Shown here one piece after another: positions 59,683 through 64,000 of a stretch of 64,000 bases of DNA (position 1 is the first letter of the stretch; every line of letters starts with the position of its first letter). The translations under genes were made by a program, and so were the position numbers. Source of the stretch: Actinoplanes sp. NBC_00393 (GTDB lineage Bacteria > Actinomycetota > Actinomycetes > Mycobacteriales > Micromonosporaceae). The DNA lies in NCBI RefSeq assembly GCF_036053395.1, contig NZ_CP107942.1:3252501-3316500 (forward strand), written 5' to 3'. Under the pieces are notes generated by a model. The model saw only the letters and a list, made by a program, of their open reading frames with translations, was not told where the DNA came from and searched no databases.

Positions 59683-59821
59683 ATGCCCCCTCCTTCATGC
59701 CCTCTCGACAGGTCGTCGGGCACGCAGGAGGACGCCACCGGGACCACGGCAGGCGCCCGGTTCGATGGCGTCGGCCGTCCCACGCGACCTTCGACCGCCG
59801 TGCGCCCCCTCGGCACACGGC

Positions 59822-60003
59822 GCGCTGGCAGGTCTTCGGACTCGTGGGCGGCCTACTCGCTCCTACTGGCCGTCGCTTCCCAGGCCGGAGCCCAGTGCTT
59901 CATGACGGCGGTCGTTCCCACTCACCGCTGCGGGGCAGTCCCGGTATCACACCGGGTTCCCTGTTGCCTCGGCCGGGCCCTTGAAAGGCTCGGCCGAACC
60001 AGC
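59822..60003 (-). promoter_or_regulatory. Cobalamin riboswitch upstream of nrdAB
   Basis: On the minus strand the order is AACAGGGAACCCGGTGTGAT, CTGCCCCGCAGCGGTGAG, GAAGCACTGG, CCTGGGAAGCGACGG, AGTAGG and CACGAGTCCGAAGACCTGCC: the full B12-box layout with the L5-L13 elements. B12 is expected to shut off this class Ia enzyme in favour of a class II (NrdJ) enzyme encoded elsewhere. Confidence 0.93.
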
Positions 60004-60010
60004 TGCGGGC

Positions 60011-60057
60011 ACACCATATATGGGCGGCCGCCGAAAGTCCTACCCCACATGGTGTGT
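60011..60057 (-). promoter_or_regulatory. Pair of NrdR-like boxes
   Basis: ACACCATATATGGGCG (60011-60026) and ACCCCACATGGTGTGT (60042-60057) match the NrdR consensus ACACTATATATAGTGT at 11 and 10 of 16 positions. Their starts are 31 bp apart, three helical turns, the usual geometry of NrdR box pairs. They lie just upstream of the riboswitch, at the expected nrdAB promoter. Confidence 0.55.
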
Positions 60058-60079
60058 CGAGCGTGTCATCCCGCCGAGA

Positions 60080-60316
60080 TCAATCGGATTGTCCGGCGGG
60101 TGCCCGGATGACCGACAGCGCCAGCGGCGCGGGCATCTCGGCGATCCCGGGACCGCCGGCACGCACCCAGGCAGCGATGTCGGTGACGATCACATCGTCC
60201 AGGACCAGCCCGAACCACACCGGCCGGGCACCCTGGCGGCGGGCTGCCGGCGTCGGATGCACGACCACGACGTTCGATGGGTGCGTTTCTTCCTGAGTGA
60301 GCTGCGCGACGCGCAT
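60080..60316 (-). CDS. Possible small protein upstream of nrdAB
   Basis: A 78-residue frame from ATG 60316 (MRVAQLTQEETHP, then VWFGLVLDDVIVTDIAAWV) with G/C-rich third positions but no clear ribosome site. No domain recognised. It could be a fragment left by the nearby insertion scar. Confidence 0.35.
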   Translation of the reverse strand: MRVAQLTQEETHPSNVVVVHPTPAARRQGARPVWFGLVLDDVIVTDIAAWVRAGGPGIAEMPAPLALSVIRAPAGQSD

Positions 60317-60391
60317 CGATGTCCGCCCGTTGTGGCCTTCGCTGACCGGTTGGTATGGGTTGGTTGACCGGTTCCCGGTGGAGGTGGGCGG

Positions 60392-61000
60392 GTGGATGGT
60401 GATCAGATCGTGCGGTTGCTGGCCGAGCGGGAGGCGGCGGCTCGGGCCGAGTGGCTGCGGCTGGAGCAGGAGGCCGCGCAGATCACGGGGTTGATCGAGG
60501 AATGCCGGCGGGAGATCGAACGCCTCGCGATCACGCGGGAGGTGTTGTCCGGGCTGGTCACCGTGCCGGAGGAGCCGGTGCCGGCAGTGCCGGGCCGGGA
60601 TCCGGTCGGGGACTTCGGGGAGCAGTTGCTGGTGGTGCTGGCCGACGCGGCGCGGCCGATGCGGTGCCGGGAGGTGGTGGCCGTGCTGGGTGAGGATCCG
60701 TCGGTGGCCCGGCATGGTGAGCGGGTCCGGCACCGGTTGAAGAAGCTGGCGGCAGCGGGCCTCGTGCGCGAAGTAGAGCCGGGACTGTTCGCCCGGTCGG
60801 AGGATTCCGGCTCCTCGCCCGGGGTGACCCGGCCGGAGTGGCGCCGACGAGGTGGTGGTCTTCCTGGATGGCCTGGGTTTGTCGAAGAACCGGCTGACCC
60901 GAGGAAGACCCGATGGCACCATATCCCTGTCCCGAGCCCGGCGACGCCGCTTATGCCGCGTCCGTGCCTTATTCGACGCATTGATCACCCGGCTGAGTGA
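60392..61000 (+). CDS. Coiled-coil plus winged-helix protein beside an IS remnant
   Basis: From GTG 60392 (GGAGG 7 nt upstream): an N-terminal coiled coil (about 5-50; AEREAAARAEWLRLEQEAAQI), Pro-rich linker, and a winged-helix-like domain (about 70-130; MRCREVVAVLGEDPS, RVRHRLKKLAAAGLVREVEPGLFA). After about residue 140 the frame runs on through low-complexity sequence overlapping the transposase remnant, so the native end was probably lost. The family seems frequent in actinobacteria near transposases, from memory; function unknown. Confidence 0.6.
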   Translation: MDGDQIVRLLAEREAAARAEWLRLEQEAAQITGLIEECRREIERLAITREVLSGLVTVPEEPVPAVPGRDPVGDFGEQLLVVLADAARPMRCREVVAVLGEDPSVARHGERVRHRLKKLAAAGLVREVEPGLFARSEDSGSSPGVTRPEWRRRGGGLPGWPGFVEEPADPRKTRWHHIPVPSPATPLMPRPCLIRRIDHPAE

Positions 61001-61310
61001 CCCACGGATGACCGACCGGCCGGAACACGCCGTGGAGGAGTTCATCGCCGGCTGCGGCCGTGACGTGCTGCGCCAGGCGTTGCAGGATCACCTCGACGCC
61101 CGCGCCGCCGCGGAACGGCGGCTGCCGGAGGTGACCGGCGCCGACCAGGTGCCACGGCGGCGGGCCGAGCCGGGGCATACCCGGCTGCTGTCGACCACGC
61201 TCGGCCGGGTGGAGGTCACCCGGATCGCCTACCGCCATCCGGGAGTGTCCAATCTGCACCCGGCCGACGCCCGGCTCGCCCTGCCCGAGGGCCGGTACTC
61301 GTTCCCGACG
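60880..61310 (+). mobile_element. Truncated ISKra4-family transposase
   Basis: One frame encodes the N-terminal part of an ISKra4-type transposase: FIAGCGRDVLRQALQDHLDAR, EVTGADQVPRRRAEPGHTRLL, VTRIAYRHPGVSNLHPADARL and ALPEGRYSF. After this the family similarity stops and the frame ends at 61352. The catalytic part is missing, so the element is dead. No terminal repeats were found. Confidence 0.7.
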
Positions 61311-61352
61311 TCATGCCCGCCGGCGCGACCGAACGCGCTGATCGAGTGGTAG

Positions 61353-62055
61353 TGGACTGCCGTGCGCCCCTGAGGGGACGGAAAGCAGTCGATCGCACCG
61401 GCGTTGCGGTCCGGTCAGCGGCGGCGCTGCCGGTAGCGGCACCGGCTGACGGGTGCGCCCGGCGCAGGGCTGCCGGATGGGCGCGGGTGCGAGAGATCCA
61501 GTCCCGGTCCGCGACTGGGTGAAGGCGGGGTAGCGCCGCCCGCACGACGGTGAACGTGGCACCCGCCGTTGGTCGTCACCGGAACGGCAGGCCACCAGCA
61601 GGCCGCGGGCGGCAACCACGGCTCGGTCGAGGGAGTCGTCGACGGCACGGACCAGCACCGTCACTGCGCGGCGGTCCGGGCCCGGGACCCGCGAACGCCG
61701 CCGTTACCGCCGCGACACGCAGCCTGCCCCATAGGTCGTCCGCGTCGCCGGTTCCTCCCCGTGCTCTCTGGGCTCAGATCAGGGGATCGTGCACTTCAGA
61801 TCGCTTTCAAGCCGGGGGTCAACATCCACGCCATCGGCCCGACCAGCGAGCGGGCCGATGTAGCACTGAGCGTCTTCTGGATACCGGATGGACGAACTCT
61901 GCGTGAGCTGGCCTTGCCCTGAGTGGGCGTCTCGTCGCGCACCGAGGTGTGCGCCCTGGTCCGCCGGCCCTGAAGATCTTTCTTGCTTTCGGATGTCACT
62001 TGACGACCGGCTCGTGAGTCGTACCGGTAACAGCTGACGGGCAGGAGCTGCGTTT
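61353..62055. other. Decayed or non-coding stretch
   Basis: About 700 bp without a convincing gene. Short frames on both strands show some G/C3 bias (for example minus-strand VTVLVRAVDDSLDRAVVAARG around 61600-61660) but no starts or domains. It is best read as debris between the IS remnant and the heparinase-like gene. Confidence 0.5.
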
Positions 62056-62148
62056 GTGGACCCGGAACCGAATCTACGTGACGTGTATGCCGCCTCGCCC
62101 GCCTGGCTCTACGGCATGAGCGGCGGGCTGGCCGTCGGCAAGCGGTGA
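62056..62148 (+). CDS. Possible 30-residue fragment gene
   Basis: GTG 62056 follows AGGAG by 8 nt and reads DPEPNLRDVYAASPAWLYG then GGLAVGKR to a TGA. It looks like a cut N-terminus rather than a whole protein. Confidence 0.25.
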   Translation: MDPEPNLRDVYAASPAWLYGMSGGLAVGKR

Positions 62149-62236
62149 ACTCACGGGTGACCGCCCGTTCGCGTCTCGCTTGTGGACGGCCTTAGTACCA
62201 ATGCGGTGCTCAGTCTCACCATGGGGGAAGAACGGA

Positions 62237-63856
62237 ATGCGCGGTGTTGCACAGGGACTCGTCCTCGGCCTACTGATCATGTTGGCTGTCACCGAGGTCG
62301 CCTCGTCCCGGCGGTCGCTGAAACAGGGGCCGTTACCTGTGATCAGGTCGCTTCCCACAGACCCGGTCGATGATCCCGACGTGAAACGGCTCTGCCGCGG
62401 TCCGGCGCCGGATCCGGTCCCGGACGGTCAACCGATCGTCGTCGACATGCCGCCGGGCCCGCCGTTCGCGGTCGGGAAGATCAAGAAGCGGTCCTGGCGC
62501 CGACCGCCGGCGGCCGACCCGACCTGGCAGATGAGATACCAGAGCCTGATGTGGATGCCGCCGCTGGCTCTGCGGGCGGCCCGCGACGGCCAGCTGGGCT
62601 CGCTCACCACCCTGGTTCAGCAGGCGGTGCAGTTCCACCTGCACAATCCGGACCCGATGCGGCGCAAGAACGGCTGGGACGAGGGAACCGCGGTACGCCG
62701 CCTGCAGGTGGAGAATTGCCTCTACGCGCTCACCCGATCCCCCTCGCTACTGGCCGGCATGACCGCCGACGTCCGGGTACTGACCGACAATCGGTACTAC
62801 GGTCCGCCGCACCGGCCGGTACACAACCACGGCCTGATGGCGAACCTCGCGATGATCTCCGCAGGCGAGCTCGTCGGCCGGCCCGACTGGACCCGGACCG
62901 CGGTCGACCGGATCCTGGCGGAGGCGCCGCTCGCCTTCTCCGCACAGGGCGTCGCGCACGAGCAGTCGTCCTACTACCAGCGCATCAACGCGCACATGTG
63001 GGAGAGCGCGGCACAGGCGCTGGAGTCACTCGACAGGTACGCCGAGGAGGCCATCCAGATCCGCGCCATGGTACGCAAGGCGCACCGGGTCTTCCGTCAC
63101 ATGACCGAACCGGACGGCGACATCGTCCTGGTCGGCGACTCCGAACTGCGGGCCGGCACGCCGGGCCGGGCGACGGACGATCCCGTGCTGCGCGACGACG
63201 AGACCGGCTGGATCATCGGCCGCAGCAGCTGGACCGACCCGGACGCCACGTACTACACCGTCCGGTACGGCCCGCGACGCCGCGCGCACGGACAGGAGAA
63301 CCGCGCCGGCGGGGTGACCTGGACGGCGCTGGGCGTCAGAGTCATCGTCGGCACCGGCCGCTACAGCTACAACACGCGCGATGAGAAGGCCCGCTACCGG
63401 CTCACGCCGGAAAGCCAGAACGTTGCCGCACCGGCCGGCGCCACCGTCGCCGCCGGGTCCACGAGCACGGTCACCAGCGACTTCGAGGGCCCTCGCCACC
63501 GGATCCGGGTCAACGACACGGTGTACGGCATGCCGCACCAGCGCGCCATCACGGTCTCACCGCGCCAGGCGCGCATGACGGTCGCCGACTCGTTCACCGG
63601 CGCGCCGGCCTGGTCCCAGCACTGGCACCTCGACCCGGGCTGGATACGCATCTCCGGAACCCTGAATTTCCGGCACCCGTCCGGCCGGCACCTGACGGTC
63701 CGCACCACCGGTCGGGTCTCCGAGGTCCGGCACGGCGACCGGAACAGCCCATACGGCTGGATCTTTCCCCGGGCCGGGCATCAGGTGGCCGCCTACCAGC
63801 TCAAGATCGACGCGGTCACCGGCGGCCCGGTCAGGACCACCTTCCAGCTCTCCTGA
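62237..63856 (+). CDS. Heparinase II/III-like secreted or membrane-anchored protein
   Basis: A 539-residue protein: N-terminal signal or anchor helix (VAQGLVLGLLIMLAVTEVA), (alpha/alpha) toroid (about 95-300; ENCLYALTRSPSLL, VHNHGLMANLAMI, FSAQGVAHEQSSYYQRINAHMW with the Asn/His/Tyr-type residues of the family) and a C-terminal heparinase II/III beta sandwich (about 330-539; YTVRYGPRRRAHGQENRAG, VGTGRYSYNTRDEKARY). It probably cleaves an acidic polysaccharide outside the cell. ATG 62237 follows GGGGGAAG. Confidence 0.8.
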   Translation: MRGVAQGLVLGLLIMLAVTEVASSRRSLKQGPLPVIRSLPTDPVDDPDVKRLCRGPAPDPVPDGQPIVVDMPPGPPFAVGKIKKRSWRRPPAADPTWQMRYQSLMWMPPLALRAARDGQLGSLTTLVQQAVQFHLHNPDPMRRKNGWDEGTAVRRLQVENCLYALTRSPSLLAGMTADVRVLTDNRYYGPPHRPVHNHGLMANLAMISAGELVGRPDWTRTAVDRILAEAPLAFSAQGVAHEQSSYYQRINAHMWESAAQALESLDRYAEEAIQIRAMVRKAHRVFRHMTEPDGDIVLVGDSELRAGTPGRATDDPVLRDDETGWIIGRSSWTDPDATYYTVRYGPRRRAHGQENRAGGVTWTALGVRVIVGTGRYSYNTRDEKARYRLTPESQNVAAPAGATVAAGSTSTVTSDFEGPRHRIRVNDTVYGMPHQRAITVSPRQARMTVADSFTGAPAWSQHWHLDPGWIRISGTLNFRHPSGRHLTVRTTGRVSEVRHGDRNSPYGWIFPRAGHQVAAYQLKIDAVTGGPVRTTFQLS

Positions 63857-64000
63857 CCATCGCCGCATCACCAGGCGGTCGCCCGTTGGAATTGCGCGCG
63901 ATGTCGCGCCGGCACCGTAAGGCGTCGACTTTTGTCGCGAGTGGCCGATAGACAACGATGTGGGGCCGCCGGTCACGGATTGCGGCGGCTGGTCCGGTCG

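Noticed and set aside
63857..64000. Window end downstream of the heparinase-like gene
   Set aside because: Antisense frame only; no start, motif or hairpin that could be supported.

Overview
The window is high-GC DNA (third codon positions almost always G or C, frequent GTG starts and a few TTG starts, dense ATGA/GTGA gene overlaps). It carries Tat-type signals, ECF sigma factors, a DtxR-type iron box, Nur-like boxes and a class Ia ribonucleotide reductase behind a cobalamin riboswitch. Together these point to a filamentous actinobacterium. I would guess Micromonosporaceae (Actinoplanes-like), but the sequence alone does not fix the genus.

Layout. 1-10 kb: metabolic genes with local regulators (GlxA-type regulator/isochorismatase pair, PLP enzyme, TetR/FAD monooxygenase pair with a double operator), a membrane-anchored hydrolase, a ricin-like lectin, and PilZ and GAF signalling proteins. 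10.2-17.5 kb: a sugar locus in which a ROK regulator and a Gfo/Idh/MocA oxidoreductase are divergent from a four-gene overlapping operon (medium-chain dehydrogenase, sugar isomerase, two glycosidases) with no transporter. 17.5-21 kb: VIT transporter, HxlR regulator, SGNH hydrolase, and a four-gene MerR-type metal operon with a textbook MerR promoter. 21-26.6 kb: a large LPXTG-anchored surface protein, a secreted CE4 deacetylase with CBM2, and a decayed MBL hydrolase. 26.5-36 kb: a copper island with two ECF sigma factors, CopC, DyP peroxidase, PCuAC, a CopD-CtaG fusion, two YcnI proteins and a CopC-CopD fusion. 36-48.2 kb: secreted subtilase, an iron-box-controlled heterodimeric ABC exporter with one dead ATP site, PPK2, a lipase-like hydrolase and a two-component system.

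48.2-60 kb is the most coherent part and looks like a nickel/cobalt/B12 economy island. An Fe-type superoxide dismutase operon and a nickel/peptide-type ABC importer diverge from an intergenic region holding two Nur-like palindromes, each about 49 bp from its gene. The importer is followed by a cobalamin riboswitch and cbtBA (cobalt transport), then a shared perfect-palindrome terminator. Convergent to these lies nrdAB (B12-independent ribonucleotide reductase), which has its own cobalamin riboswitch and a helically phased pair of NrdR-like boxes. The inferred logic is that nickel level chooses the SOD and nickel uptake, while B12 level chooses the ribonucleotide reductase and cobalt uptake.

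60-64 kb: an IS-like scar (truncated ISKra4-type transposase beside a coiled-coil/winged-helix gene), a decayed stretch, and a heparinase II/III-like secreted protein. No tRNA, rRNA or CRISPR array was recognised.
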